From contig JAFDVZ010000024.1 in assembly GCA_018268715.1 (NCBI GenBank), positions 1 to 64,000 of the forward strand: DNA of 64,000 nucleotides, given 5' to 3'. This stretch comes from Acidobacteriota bacterium. Lineage in GTDB: Bacteria; Acidobacteriota; Terriglobia; Bryobacterales; Bryobacteraceae. This document shows, in pieces, positions 36,127-49,244 of the stretch; within the stretch, counting starts at the first letter, position 1, and each line of letters begins with the position of its first letter. The notes beneath the pieces are model-generated. The model did not search any database. It was not told the DNA's origin and worked only from the letters and a program-made list of their open reading frames with translations. Made by a program: the position numbers and the translations under genes.

Positions 36127-36861
36127 ATGATTCGCTGCACGAACCTGACGAAACGCTTCGGCGCGCGCGCGGCGGTGGACGGCGTCACGCTGGAGGTCCG
36201 CGCGGGCCAGGTATGCGCGTTGCTGGGGCCGAATGGCGCGGGCAAATCGACGCTGCTGCGCATGCTCGCCGGCCTCCTCGATCCTGATGGCGGGTCGGCG
36301 TCGGTGGCTGGTTACGACTGCCGCGCTTCGTCGATCGCGTTCCGGCGGGCCATCGGCGTGGTTCCCGATAACCTGGCCTTGCTGCCGGAATTGACCATCG
36401 AAGAACAGTTGATGGCGTCGGCGCGTGTGTATGGGCTCGACCGGCGCACGGCCCGCGACCGGACGAACGACCTGCTCGAGTTGCTGGAACTTTCCGCGGT
36501 CCGGCGGACGCTGGCTCGCGACGGCTCGCACGGCATGCGCAAGAAGACCGCGATTGCGCTCGCGCTGCTGCACAATCCGGGCGCGGTGATGCTCGACGAA
36601 CCGTTCGAGGGAGTGGATCCGGCGTCGGCGGAATCGTTGGCGGGACTGTTCGCCGCCATGGCGCGTCGCGGGGCCGCGGTGCTGTTCAGTTCGCACATGC
36701 TGGACCTGGTGGACCGCATCGCCACCCAGGTTGTCGTGCTGCGCGATGGCCGAGTCGTGCGCAACGAGCCGGCCAGCCCGACGAAACGGGCCGCGGCGCT
36801 CTACTTCGACGCCATCGGATCCCAACCCGAGCGGGACATCGCATGGCTCGCGTCGCGGTAG
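36127..36861 (+). CDS. ABC transporter ATP-binding protein (ABC-2 type)
   Basis: A 244-residue ATPase with Walker A LGPNGAGKST, the variant signature SHGMRKKTAIALAL in place of LSGGQ, Walker B AVMLDEPFEGVDP and H-loop FSSHMLD. The G-M-R-K-K signature is typical of ABC-2/DrrA-like exporters. The next gene, which overlaps it by 19 bases, encodes a membrane protein and is the obvious permease. The substrate is unknown. It follows the oxidoreductase after 13 bases. Confidence 0.9.
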   Translation: MIRCTNLTKRFGARAAVDGVTLEVRAGQVCALLGPNGAGKSTLLRMLAGLLDPDGGSASVAGYDCRASSIAFRRAIGVVPDNLALLPELTIEEQLMASARVYGLDRRTARDRTNDLLELLELSAVRRTLARDGSHGMRKKTAIALALLHNPGAVMLDEPFEGVDPASAESLAGLFAAMARRGAAVLFSSHMLDLVDRIATQVVVLRDGRVVRNEPASPTKRAAALYFDAIGSQPERDIAWLASR

Positions 36862-37931
36862 TCCTGGCGGTTGTCGTCAGAAGCGCTTTCCGCAATGCGC
36901 GCGGCATCGGCGGCTTTCTGGGGAACAACTTCTTCCTGGTGATCGTGCTGCTGATGGCGGAGGAGCCGACCGACCGGCCCAGCAGCACCGCCATCTTCTA
37001 TCTTGTCATTGGGCTGCTGTACGCCATTCCGCTCGCTAACGATCTGACTCTGCGCATACCCGCGGAGCGATTCGGCCTGTGGCCGCTCGGCCGCGGCGAA
37101 CGCGCGCTGATTCACGCGGCGAATCTGGTGTTGAACCCGCTGCTCGCGGTCGCCATCGCCTTCGCCGCGCTCAGCCGGCATCCCGCTGTACGCGTGGGAC
37201 TGCTGGCCTCTGGCGTTGTCGCGCCGCTGGCGGCGTATGCGTTCAAGTGGCTGGCGCGAGTGCTGCGGCGGTTCGACCGCCTGTCGCTGCTCCGACTCAT
37301 TCCGCCGTTTCCAGGGCCGCTCGGTGGACTCATCCAGAACCACGTGCGTGAACAACTGCGGATGCTGGACCCGTACTTCGCCGCCGCGCTCTCGCTGGGC
37401 GGCATCGTCTACAGGATCTCCACGCCGAACGTGGACGCCACGGCCGGTCTGGTCATCGGGAGCCTGGTCATCATCCTGATGAGTACGCTGGCGCAGGCGC
37501 ATCTGGGGTTCGACTCCGCCTCGGAGAACACGCGCGAACGGCTGCTGCCGATATCGGGAGCGGCGGTGTTGTGGGCCAGGGATGCCGCCTGGTTCGCCAT
37601 CGTCGCGGCGCTTGCGGCGGGCTACGCTTCCTGGCCGGTGGTGACAGAGGCTTTCATTGCACTGGCGATCGGGCACTCGCAGGTTGCGCGGCCTCGGGTT
37701 GAGCAGAAGCGCGGCCACTTCGCCTCCGGCGCTCTTTGGCCCGTGGGGATCGGCCAGACGGTAGGGATCCCGGTCGCCGGCGCGTTCGCCCACCGGTTCG
37801 GCCTTCCGGTGGCGCTGGCGTCCGTGGTCATTTACGCTCTATCGCTCTATTACTACGGGAGGAAGCTTCGACGGGCGTGGGCAGACGACGTGGAATCCGT
37901 CGCAGGCACAGGCGCGGCCGGACCGGCCTGA
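36843..37931 (+). CDS. Polytopic membrane protein, probable ABC-2 permease partner
   Basis: A 362-residue protein with about eight hydrophobic helices (for example LVIVLLMAEEP region, AIFYLVIGLLYAIPLA, LNPLLAVAIAFAALS, LASGVVAPLAAYAFKW, AAWFAIVAALAAGY, and the last VIYALSLYYYGRKL). It lacks a recognisable ABC-2 permease motif, so the assignment rests on its 19-base overlap with the ATPase gene and its membrane topology. It ends in a hydrophilic tail. Its stop is eight bases before a strong bidirectional hairpin that also ends the convergent katG gene. Confidence 0.75.
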   Translation: MARVAVVLAVVVRSAFRNARGIGGFLGNNFFLVIVLLMAEEPTDRPSSTAIFYLVIGLLYAIPLANDLTLRIPAERFGLWPLGRGERALIHAANLVLNPLLAVAIAFAALSRHPAVRVGLLASGVVAPLAAYAFKWLARVLRRFDRLSLLRLIPPFPGPLGGLIQNHVREQLRMLDPYFAAALSLGGIVYRISTPNVDATAGLVIGSLVIILMSTLAQAHLGFDSASENTRERLLPISGAAVLWARDAAWFAIVAALAAGYASWPVVTEAFIALAIGHSQVARPRVEQKRGHFASGALWPVGIGQTVGIPVAGAFAHRFGLPVALASVVIYALSLYYYGRKLRRAWADDVESVAGTGAAGPA

Positions 37932-37938
37932 AAATCAA

Positions 37939-37963
37939 ATGGCGGCGTGGGTGACGCCGCCAT
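37939..37963 (-). terminator. Intrinsic terminator for katG, possibly bidirectional
   Basis: ATGGCGGCGT (37939-37948) and ACGCCGCCAT (37954-37963) form a perfect ten-pair stem around GGGTG. Read on the minus strand it is followed by TTGATTTTC, a usable T-run, 24 bases after the katG stop. It also lies eight bases after the stop of the plus-strand permease gene. Confidence 0.75.
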
Positions 37964-37986
37964 GTTCAGTTGCGCCTGGCGCCGGA

Positions 37987-41185
<3,199 letters not shown>

Positions 41186-41243
41186 GGTCCGGGTCCTGCC
41201 CGTCGCTGTTGCGGCCCATTCGTGAATCTGGTACTTTCGCCGA

Positions 41244-43388
41244 ATGTCCCATGCGGAGCGGAAAGCAACTCCTTCCCGGCGCGAGTTCCTGGACGCCAGC
41301 CTGAGCGGCGGCATCGGCGCGGCCTCGCTCGTGAGCGCGTGCTCCGCCGGAGTGTCGATGGTGCGCGGGGTCTGCCATCACGATTGCCCGGACGCCTGCG
41401 CCTGGTTGGTCACGACGCGCAACGGCAAGCTGGTCAAGCTGGAAGGCGATCGAAACCATCCAATCACGCGCGGGACGCTGTGCGGGAAGATGGACCAGTA
41501 TCTTACCGACGTCGTTTCGAACCCCGACCGTCTGCTGTACCCGCTACGCCGAGTCGGGCCAAAGGGCGAAGGCCGTTTCGAGCGCGTCAGTTGGGACCAG
41601 GCGCTCGACGATGTGGCCGCGCGCTTTCGCCGCATCATTCAGGAAGACGGGGCCACCGCCATTCTGCCGTACAGCTACGGCGGAACGGAAGGCGTTGTCC
41701 AGAGCGGATCGATCGCTTCCCGGTTCTTCGCTCGACTGGGGGCGACGCGGCTGGTGCGTTCCGTCTGTGGCGATGCGGGCTCGGCCGGAGTGACGGCCAC
41801 CATGGGCACAACCACCGGGATCCTGCCGGAGGACATTGTCCACAGCCGTTTTGTGCTGATCTGGGGCGCGAATCCCGCCCTCACCGGTCCCCACTCCTGG
41901 GCCTTTATCGAAGAGGCCAGGCGACGCGGCGCGAGAATCGTCACCGTCGATCCGCAAAGGACCGCCTCCGCCTCGAAATCCGATTACCACGTGCAGCCGA
42001 TTCCGGGGACCGATGCGGCGCTGGCGCTCGGGATGATGCGCGTCATCGTGGATGAAGGGCTGCACGACGCCGCCTACGTCGATCAATACACGCTGGGGTT
42101 CGACAAACTCCGCGCGAGTCTGGCTGAGTATCCGCTGGAGCGCGTGGCGGCCATCACCGGGCTCAAGCCGGAGGAGATCAGGCGGCTGGCGCGGGATTAC
42201 GCGGGCGCCAGGCCCTCCACCATACGGCTTCTCATCGGCATGGAGCATCGGGCGCACGGAGCTATGGCCTTCCGCACCATCGCCTGCCTGCCGGCGCTGA
42301 CTGGCGCCTGGCGCGAACTGGGTGGCGGTCTGTCGTACGTCACTGACTCGCTGTTTGCGTTGGACTACGCGGCGGTCATGCGGCCGGATTTGGAGAATCA
42401 GACAATACGCTCGGTCAACATGGTGCAACTGGGGAGAGCGTTGACGGATCCGAATCTCAAACCGCCCATTCGGGCGATGGTGGTTTGGGACAGCAATCCC
42501 GCCACGATCGCTCCCAATCAGAACCTGGTGCTCAAGGGGCTGCGGCGCGACGATCTTTTCACCGTCGTACTCGAGCAGTTCATGACCGACACAGCGCGGC
42601 ACGCCGACTATGTCTTCCCGGCGGCCGCCCAGGTTGAGGTGTTGGATCTGTTGATCTCCTGGGGGCAAAACTACCTGGCGCTGAATCGTCCGGCGACGCC
42701 TCCCGCCGGTGAGGCGGTGGCGAACACGGAGTTCTTCCGGCGGCTCGCGCGACGGCTCGATCTGAAGGATTCGTATCTCTACGATTCCGATGAACAGATT
42801 GCGCGCGCGGCCCTTAAGAGTGACCACGTGTACCTGAAGGGCATTACCTATGAGCGGCTGGCCGCCGACGGTTGGGCGCCTCTCAATCTGCCGAAGCCTT
42901 GGCTTCCTTTCGCAAAAGGGAACTTCCCAACGCCCTCGGGCAAGTGCGAATTCTACGCTCAAGGTTTGATCGCCAAAGGGCTGGACCCGCTGCCGCGGCA
43001 TGAGGCGCCGAAGGGCAGCGCGGATTATCCGCTAATGCTGCTGACGTCGAAGGCGTCCGGCAACTTCCTGAACTCGAGCCATGTGGGCGTGGCGCGCGCC
43101 GTAAAGGCGGAAGGCGAGCCGCGGCTGCGCATGCACCCGGCCGATGCCGGTCCGAGAAAGATCCGCGATGGCGAGATGGTTCGTGTCCACAACGCCTACG
43201 GTTCGATGCTGGTCCGAGCGCAGATTTCCGACGCCTGCCGGGCCGGGATCGTCACGATGACACATGGATGGTGGGCGTCGCTGATGCCCGGCAAGGCCTC
43301 GGCCAACGCCCTTACCTCGGACGGGTTGAGCGACCTTGGCGAGGGCGGTGATTTCCACGACACCCGGGTCGAAGTCGCCAAAGCCTGA
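41244..43388 (+). CDS. Exported molybdopterin oxidoreductase (DMSO-reductase family)
   Basis: A 714-residue catalytic subunit. A twin-arginine leader (SRREFLDASLSGGIGAASLVSACS) is followed by a 4Fe-4S motif: cysteines in GVCHHDCPDACAW and in GTLCGKMD. Other landmarks are YSYGGTEGVVQSGS, VCGDAGSAGVTATMG, the Mo-bis-MGD-binding WGANPALTGPHSW and VWDSNPATIAPNQN, and the C-terminal molybdopterin-dinucleotide domain (YPLMLLTSKASGNFLNSS through HNAYGSMLVRA). No electron-transfer or membrane-anchor subunit gene is adjacent. The electron donor or acceptor and the substrate cannot be read. The gene stands alone, 58 bases after oxyR. Confidence 0.9.
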   Translation: MSHAERKATPSRREFLDASLSGGIGAASLVSACSAGVSMVRGVCHHDCPDACAWLVTTRNGKLVKLEGDRNHPITRGTLCGKMDQYLTDVVSNPDRLLYPLRRVGPKGEGRFERVSWDQALDDVAARFRRIIQEDGATAILPYSYGGTEGVVQSGSIASRFFARLGATRLVRSVCGDAGSAGVTATMGTTTGILPEDIVHSRFVLIWGANPALTGPHSWAFIEEARRRGARIVTVDPQRTASASKSDYHVQPIPGTDAALALGMMRVIVDEGLHDAAYVDQYTLGFDKLRASLAEYPLERVAAITGLKPEEIRRLARDYAGARPSTIRLLIGMEHRAHGAMAFRTIACLPALTGAWRELGGGLSYVTDSLFALDYAAVMRPDLENQTIRSVNMVQLGRALTDPNLKPPIRAMVVWDSNPATIAPNQNLVLKGLRRDDLFTVVLEQFMTDTARHADYVFPAAAQVEVLDLLISWGQNYLALNRPATPPAGEAVANTEFFRRLARRLDLKDSYLYDSDEQIARAALKSDHVYLKGITYERLAADGWAPLNLPKPWLPFAKGNFPTPSGKCEFYAQGLIAKGLDPLPRHEAPKGSADYPLMLLTSKASGNFLNSSHVGVARAVKAEGEPRLRMHPADAGPRKIRDGEMVRVHNAYGSMLVRAQISDACRAGIVTMTHGWWASLMPGKASANALTSDGLSDLGEGGDFHDTRVEVAKA

Positions 43389-43400
43389 ACCGGTGCGCGG

Positions 43401-44540
43401 TCAGCCTTTGCGGCTCTTCGCCGACGGCAGTGGCTGGGGCGTTGTGGTGGGACCGTGCACCACAAGCGTGCCGTCCTTGCGAATCTCCATGCGATCCATC
43501 AGCAGCACGCGTTCCTTGCCCGTCGCCTTCGTGCGTCCGGCATAGAGGCACATCATCTCCGTTCCGTCGGGCGACCACGTAATGCAGTTATGCGCGGGCC
43601 CGCTCACCACGCCGCCGCGATCCGTGTCCTTCTTGAGCACCGGGTTGTTGGCCGCCTTGCGATAGGGTCCCAATGGATGGTCCGCCGTCGCGTAGCCGAG
43701 CGAGTAGTTCTCGCCAAGGTAGTGATTGGCCGAGTACATCAGGTAATACTTGCCGCCGTGTTTGAATACGCAGGGACCTTCGGTCCAACGGCGGTTGATC
43801 TCGTGCGTGGTCACCGAGAGGCTTTCCCAGGCGGTGTCGCGATCGTTCATCTTGACGGGAGGCCGCAGCATCAGCGCGGGCTCGCCGATGACGCCCGTGA
43901 AGTCAGGCTTCACTTCGACGCCGTAAATCCAGCTCTCTTCGATTTCCTTGTAGAGTCCTTGCTTCCGGGCCCAGTCGGCGAGCTCGCTCTCCACGGGATG
44001 CTTGTAGCAGCAGCGCGAGTAGAACATGTACAGGCGGCCGTCGGAATCGAACAGCACGTCGGCGTCGATGGCCGGATAGCCAGGGTCGAACAGCGGAGCG
44101 TTGCGGATGTCGCGGAACGGGCCTGTCGGTTTGTCCGAAACCGCCGCGCCGATGCGGAAGTTCTCCTGCTCGCGGTTCGGATTGTCGCGCCACTGTGCGC
44201 TGTACACCATGAAGTAGCGGCCCTTGGAGCGGTAGACTTCGGGCGCCCAGAAGAATTCGGTGCACCACGAATCGGCCGGATTGCGCTGGTAGGTGTGGCC
44301 CAGCGGAGTCCAATGAACGAGGTCCTTTGACGTGAACCCCGGAAACGCGGCAGCGCCCTTATCGCCCGTGCCGTACATGAAGTACGTCCCGTCGGGCTCG
44401 CGCAGCACATAGGGATCGGCGATCTTGATGTCGAGAGGATTGGTGTAGGTGGCGGTCCCGCCGGCTCCGATCAGGGGAGCGGCAGCGGCGGCGCCGAGCG
44501 TGCGCAGGAATCCGCGGCGTGGCGTGTGAGTCGGCTGCAT
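43401..44540 (-). CDS. Exported glycoside hydrolase family 43 protein
   Basis: A 379-residue five-bladed propeller with a twin-arginine leader (RRGFLRTLGAAAAAPLIG). The family's three carboxylates are visible: the general-base Asp in IKIADPYVLREPDG, the pKa-tuning Asp in YPAIDADVLFDSDG and the general-acid Glu in WTEGPCVFKHGGKYY. Typical activities are arabinofuranosidase or xylosidase, consistent with the plant-polymer theme. It ends 12 bases from the convergent molybdopterin oxidoreductase gene and begins 40 bases after the stop of the TonB receptor gene on the same strand. Confidence 0.9.
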   Translation of the reverse strand: MQPTHTPRRGFLRTLGAAAAAPLIGAGGTATYTNPLDIKIADPYVLREPDGTYFMYGTGDKGAAAFPGFTSKDLVHWTPLGHTYQRNPADSWCTEFFWAPEVYRSKGRYFMVYSAQWRDNPNREQENFRIGAAVSDKPTGPFRDIRNAPLFDPGYPAIDADVLFDSDGRLYMFYSRCCYKHPVESELADWARKQGLYKEIEESWIYGVEVKPDFTGVIGEPALMLRPPVKMNDRDTAWESLSVTTHEINRRWTEGPCVFKHGGKYYLMYSANHYLGENYSLGYATADHPLGPYRKAANNPVLKKDTDRGGVVSGPAHNCITWSPDGTEMMCLYAGRTKATGKERVLLMDRMEIRKDGTLVVHGPTTTPQPLPSAKSRKG

Positions 44541-44580
44541 GTGAGGATCTCTGTCAACAGATTGACACGGTTGTCCGGCG

Positions 44581-46404
44581 TTAGTGCGAATCGCCCCACG
44601 CGCGCAACTCCACCCCGCCGATCACCGTCCGCTTCGGCATGGCGACGCCCACAATTTCCTGGTAGACGGTGGATGTCAGATTCGAAAATTGCAGGAACGG
44701 TCGGACTCGTCCCCGAGCGCGGGCGGCGGATACGTCCCAGATGGCGTACGGGTCGCGCGCGTAGCGCTGGGTCACGCCGATCCGCATGCGCGCCGCCACT
44801 TCGCCGAGAAACGTCCCCTGCCAGGTGATCACGCCGTTGTGGATCGGGTAGTTGAATACATACTTCGAAATGGCGCCGGCCTGTTCTTCGCGCTGTCCGC
44901 TGATGCCCGCGTATTGTAGCGAGACGCTCTGCCCGGACTTCGGCTGCCAGTCGACGCCGCCTTCGAAACCCGTGAAGTGTAGTCGTTGGAAGTTCGTCGC
45001 CCGATAGAGATCGGTCGGCGAATAGCGGACGTAGTCGATGAGATCCCGATCCCGCCGGTGGAACACCGTCGCCGAAATTCTGACTCGCGCGTTCACGTGC
45101 GCATCCACGCCGCCCTCATAATTCCACGCCTTTTCGGGCCGCAAGTTCGGATTTCCCAGATTCGTCGGGTCGTGATAGTAGAGGTCTGTGTAAGTCGGCA
45201 GTCGGAACGCCCGGCTCACCGACGCTCGCAGTTTCAGCCGTGACGACAGCCACGCGCCGCCGCTTATCGACGGACTCACCTGATGTTGAAACGACCCGTA
45301 CACCTCATCGCGGACGCCGGCCGTGAACGAGAATCGCCGCAACACGCGAGCGTCCCACGCCAGATAGCCCGCATAGTGCACCCTCGAGTGATCGCCCAGG
45401 TTCGTGCTCTCAATCGACTCAGCATATGTCTCGACGCCATAACTCAGGCGAGACGTTCCACCGCCCAGATCCTCGAACCGCCGCACCGCCCCGTCCCAGC
45501 TTTCAAGAGCATGCCGGTTCGTGTAGACTTGCGGTTGGTCGCGATACAACACGAACAGGTCCGTGTGCCGGCGGAACGCAAAGTCGACTTCGGTGCGCGA
45601 CCCTAACTCCTGCCGCAGGGACCCGAACCAACCCTTGGTGCGTTCCCACGAGTCATACGGGCCGTAGAACTGGTCCGCGCCGAAAGGGCGGTCGCTGAGC
45701 GCCAACAGGACGTCCGTCGCGCCGATTCGCGTTGCTCCATGGGTGATGGATGTCAGGGCCAGGTCGCGATAATCGCGGTCCGGCATAAATCCGCTTGAAA
45801 AGTCGCGCGAGAAGACAAATGACTGCGCCCAGTCCCGATCGGTGAACGACAGCCGGCCGCTCTGTTGGTTGATTCCGTCATTGCCGAGCGCGCCGCGCAG
45901 CCGTAGCTCGTTGGTCGAATGCTTCGCTAGCAGGTTCACCACGCCCGTCACTGCGTCCGAACCGTATTGAGTCGAACCGGAGCCGTGCAGCACCTGAATC
46001 TCCGAGATCGCATCGAGCGGCACGGGCAAGTCCATGTTGTGGTGACCGGACTGGGCGTCGTTGATCCGGATGCCGTTCAGCAGCACCAGCGCCTGCCCGA
46101 ATGAGCCCCCGCGAATTGACAGATCGCCCTGCGTGTCGCCGGGGGCACGCCGGCGAAGGTCCACCGCCGCGTCGGACTGAAGGTAATCGGAAACGGAATT
46201 CACCAACGTCCGCGAGCCCTGCACATCGAACACCCGCACGGTTCGCTCCGACTCCTCGAGCGGCACAGCTTCATAGGTTCCCGTCACCACAACGACGTCT
46301 TTGCGAGTCTCTGGTTTCGGCGGATCGGCCGGAGTCTGGGCCATGACGGACACGATCGGCAGCGCGAACAGGGCGAATCGGTAAATCACACAAGAAAGCT
46401 TCAA
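44581..46404 (-). CDS. TonB-dependent outer-membrane receptor (BtuB-like size)
   Basis: A 607-residue receptor with signal peptide (FALFALPIVSVMAQ) and a TonB-box-like DVVVVTGTYE. The plug domain (about residues 55-165) includes TLVNSVSDYLQ, LSIRGGSFGQALVLLNGIRINDAQSG and the end EIQVLHGSGSTQYGSDAVTGVVNLL. The barrel follows. Its size is close to vitamin-B12 and siderophore receptors and far from the Oar-like one at 20-23 kb. No cobalamin-riboswitch core was seen upstream, so B12 specificity is not supported. The reading frame starts with TTG at 46404; a GTG at 46389 is a reasonable alternative. Confidence 0.9.
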   Translation of the reverse strand: MKLSCVIYRFALFALPIVSVMAQTPADPPKPETRKDVVVVTGTYEAVPLEESERTVRVFDVQGSRTLVNSVSDYLQSDAAVDLRRRAPGDTQGDLSIRGGSFGQALVLLNGIRINDAQSGHHNMDLPVPLDAISEIQVLHGSGSTQYGSDAVTGVVNLLAKHSTNELRLRGALGNDGINQQSGRLSFTDRDWAQSFVFSRDFSSGFMPDRDYRDLALTSITHGATRIGATDVLLALSDRPFGADQFYGPYDSWERTKGWFGSLRQELGSRTEVDFAFRRHTDLFVLYRDQPQVYTNRHALESWDGAVRRFEDLGGGTSRLSYGVETYAESIESTNLGDHSRVHYAGYLAWDARVLRRFSFTAGVRDEVYGSFQHQVSPSISGGAWLSSRLKLRASVSRAFRLPTYTDLYYHDPTNLGNPNLRPEKAWNYEGGVDAHVNARVRISATVFHRRDRDLIDYVRYSPTDLYRATNFQRLHFTGFEGGVDWQPKSGQSVSLQYAGISGQREEQAGAISKYVFNYPIHNGVITWQGTFLGEVAARMRIGVTQRYARDPYAIWDVSAARARGRVRPFLQFSNLTSTVYQEIVGVAMPKRTVIGGVELRAWGDSH

Positions 46405-46517
46405 TCACAAGGATAGCCTGTTGTAGGTCGATGTATGACGCGGGTGACAGGCGCAAGCGAACGAATCGCCGGAAATTCCGCGATACATTCAACATGTTCC
46501 TTGTACTGTAACTTCGT

Positions 46518-49244
46518 ATGGCCACGCGTTATATTGGGATCCTGTTATCTGGAGTACTGTTCGTCGCGATTGCTGGGACAATACCGCTGACTGTCAAGGA
46601 TCCCAGCGGCGCCGTCATCGCAGGCGCTCGGGTCCAGGTGAAGGATTCGAAAGGGACAGTTGTGAAGGAGGCCGTCACCGGACCCGATGGCTCCATGTCG
46701 ACGCCGGACCTGGCCCCCGGCGACTACACGATTAACATTTCACAGCCGGGATTTGAAACCAAAACCCTGACTGTCCACGCCGACGTCAAAGATTCGGCCC
46801 GGGTGGAGGTGATTCTCACGCTCGAAAAGCAGGAGACGGCCGCGGACGTCACTGGGACGATTTCGAAACTGGCCAATTCGGACCCGAACTATCGGGCGCT
46901 CCGGACAGGGACGCCGGCCTCGTCCTATCGTGTGGAGAATCTGACGCTTACACGCGATCTGGGGAAAGTGACGTTCGTGTCGGGGACGATCGATTTCCTG
47001 CCGAAGGTCCTCGGGCGCACGGTAATGGCGGTATTTTCCGGGGATGGCGTCTTCGCTCTGAAGCCGGAGTTGCCGATGGAAAAGGCGAATGTCCGCAAAC
47101 TTACCGGGGCTGACGATATCTCAGAGGAGTTCAAGTCCGCCCTGCTTTGCTTCAACGACGACACCTATGACGAGATCGTCAAGTCGGCCCAGCCCGCCGA
47201 TGGCGTTCACGGCGGCGACGTACTGCGCGAATTCCGGTCGCGGCTGCGTCATCGGAACGATCATCCCCGCAGCATGATGGAGGCCCTGCTGGGCGGCGAA
47301 AGCGTGACCAACGTCGAGGCGGAGTTACTCGCCGATCTCTATGACCAGGCTGCGCCCCACGCCTTCTCCGCCTATCTGCACGGGAAGAAGCACACCGATC
47401 TGCGATTTGTGATTCGACCGCGCGGCGCGCTGCCGCAGATCATGTCGCCGGAGGAAGTCGCCGTCATCCACGTGGATCCCGGCGCCGACGCGGAGGGCAT
47501 CTGGTATCACACGCACCTGGCGTCGGAGTGGAAGAGCGGCGCCGTCGGTTCGATGGAAGATAAGCGCATTTTCGCCACCGAGCACTACCGCATCGAAACG
47601 GTGATCGGCGGCAACGACCATCTCAGCGCCACCTGCGAGTTACGAACGCGTTCGCTCGCCACCGGGCCGCGGGTCCTGAAGTTTTCGTTGCTGCCGGCGC
47701 TGCGAGTGACCCGCGCGGCTATGGACGGCAAGGACATCGCCTTCATCCAGGAATCGCGGAAAGAGGACGGCTCTTTCTACGCGATTCTGCCGGCGCCGCT
47801 CCAGAAGGATGCCTCACACACGCTGACGTTCGAGTACGAGGGCAACAAGGTGGTGGAGAAGGCGGGCGGCGGAACCTTTTATGTCATGGCGCGAGAAAGT
47901 TGGTACCCAAACGCCAACGCCTTTGGCGAACATTCCACCTTCGACCTGACCTTCAAAGTCCCCAAACGCTACACGCTGGTGAGTGTCGGTAAGTTAGTCA
48001 AGGAGTGGAAAGAGGACAACTACGCCGCGACGCGCTGGGTATCGGAAACGCCGCTGGCGGTGGCTGGTTTCAACTACGGTCAGTTTAAACGCAAGAGCCG
48101 GACCGATGAGGCGGCGAAGTATGATTTCGAAACCTACGCCTCCAGCGAAGTCCCGGATTATCTGAAGAACACCGTGGAGAATCTGACGCCCTCGGGCATG
48201 GCCGATAGCGCCATGACCGACGCACAGAACGCCGTGCGCGTCCTACAGCAGTTCTTCGGCCCGTTGCCGTACGGCAGGATCGCCATTACCCAACAGCCGG
48301 ATTTCAACTTCGGCCAGTCCTGGCCGACGCTTGTCTATCTGCCGGTCAGCGCCTTCCTCGATTCGACGCGACGGTGGCAGTTGCTGGGGCAGAGCGCCTT
48401 CAAGTTCTCCGAATTCATCGAAGAGGTGACTCCGCACGAGGTCTCACACCAGTGGTGGGGACATGTGGTGAGTTGGGCGAGTTATCACGACCAGTGGTTG
48501 TCGGAGGGTTTCGCCGACTTCTCCGCGAGCCTTGTGATTCAAGCCGTCGATCCGAAATCCGACCGGTTCAACAAGTACTGGGAGCGCCAGCGGAAGACGA
48601 TTCTCGACAAGAACCAATTCGGTGTGAGCGGCAACGACGCCGGACCGGTGTGGATGGGACTGCGCCTCGACTCGCGCAGAAACCCGCGCGCCTACAACAG
48701 CATCGTGTACGCCAAAGGCGGCTATGTGTTGCACATGCTGCGCATGCTCATGAGAGACGAAAACGGGGGCGACGGGGCGTTTAGCGCCATGATGCAGGAC
48801 TTCGTGAAAGCCAACTACAACGGCAGCGCATCGACGGAGTCCTTCAAGGAAATCGCGGAGAAGCACATGCCGCCCGGTTTGGACCTGGAAGGCAACAAGC
48901 GGCTGGATTGGTTCTTTCGCCAGTGGGTTTACGGAACGGACATACCGCGTTACAGGTTGGATTACAGCGTGTCGCAGGCCGACGGCGGGTGGGTCCTCAA
49001 GGGAGCGGTGACACAAGACGGGGTGTCCGACAACTTTCTGATGCGCGTGCCGGTTTACCTCGATTTTGACGGTAAGGTCATGCGCCTGGGGATGGTGTTT
49101 GTGCACGGCAACACCACTGGCAAGGAATTTCAGATCAAGTTGCCGAAGCGTCCGAAACGGGTGTTTCTGAACGCCTGGGGAGATATCCTGGCCAGCGAAA
49201 CTGTGGCCAAGGAACGGGTAGCTATTTTAGCCACTTCACGCTGA
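46518..49244 (+). CDS. Exported M1-family aminopeptidase with N-terminal Cna-B-like domain
   Basis: A 908-residue gluzincin. After a short leader (LSGVLFVAIAGTIPL) comes a carboxypeptidase-regulatory-type beta domain (about residues 22-100: VKDPSGAVIAGARVQVKDSKG). A long domain of unclear role follows, and then the M1 catalytic part: HEVSHQWWGHVVSW near residue 640 and the zinc Glu in WLSEGFADFSA, giving the HExxH-x18-E spacing. The late Tyr-containing AYNSIVYAKGGYVLHML is also typical. The usual GAMEN exopeptidase motif was not found, so exopeptidase activity is uncertain. A -10-like TACTGT lies eight bases before the ATG with no Shine-Dalgarno sequence. Confidence 0.88.
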   Translation: MATRYIGILLSGVLFVAIAGTIPLTVKDPSGAVIAGARVQVKDSKGTVVKEAVTGPDGSMSTPDLAPGDYTINISQPGFETKTLTVHADVKDSARVEVILTLEKQETAADVTGTISKLANSDPNYRALRTGTPASSYRVENLTLTRDLGKVTFVSGTIDFLPKVLGRTVMAVFSGDGVFALKPELPMEKANVRKLTGADDISEEFKSALLCFNDDTYDEIVKSAQPADGVHGGDVLREFRSRLRHRNDHPRSMMEALLGGESVTNVEAELLADLYDQAAPHAFSAYLHGKKHTDLRFVIRPRGALPQIMSPEEVAVIHVDPGADAEGIWYHTHLASEWKSGAVGSMEDKRIFATEHYRIETVIGGNDHLSATCELRTRSLATGPRVLKFSLLPALRVTRAAMDGKDIAFIQESRKEDGSFYAILPAPLQKDASHTLTFEYEGNKVVEKAGGGTFYVMARESWYPNANAFGEHSTFDLTFKVPKRYTLVSVGKLVKEWKEDNYAATRWVSETPLAVAGFNYGQFKRKSRTDEAAKYDFETYASSEVPDYLKNTVENLTPSGMADSAMTDAQNAVRVLQQFFGPLPYGRIAITQQPDFNFGQSWPTLVYLPVSAFLDSTRRWQLLGQSAFKFSEFIEEVTPHEVSHQWWGHVVSWASYHDQWLSEGFADFSASLVIQAVDPKSDRFNKYWERQRKTILDKNQFGVSGNDAGPVWMGLRLDSRRNPRAYNSIVYAKGGYVLHMLRMLMRDENGGDGAFSAMMQDFVKANYNGSASTESFKEIAEKHMPPGLDLEGNKRLDWFFRQWVYGTDIPRYRLDYSVSQADGGWVLKGAVTQDGVSDNFLMRVPVYLDFDGKVMRLGMVFVHGNTTGKEFQIKLPKRPKRVFLNAWGDILASETVAKERVAILATSR

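Noticed and set aside
46405..46517. Cobalamin riboswitch before the BtuB-sized TonB receptor
   Set aside because: The upstream 113 bases show no B12-box-like sequence or suitable fold.
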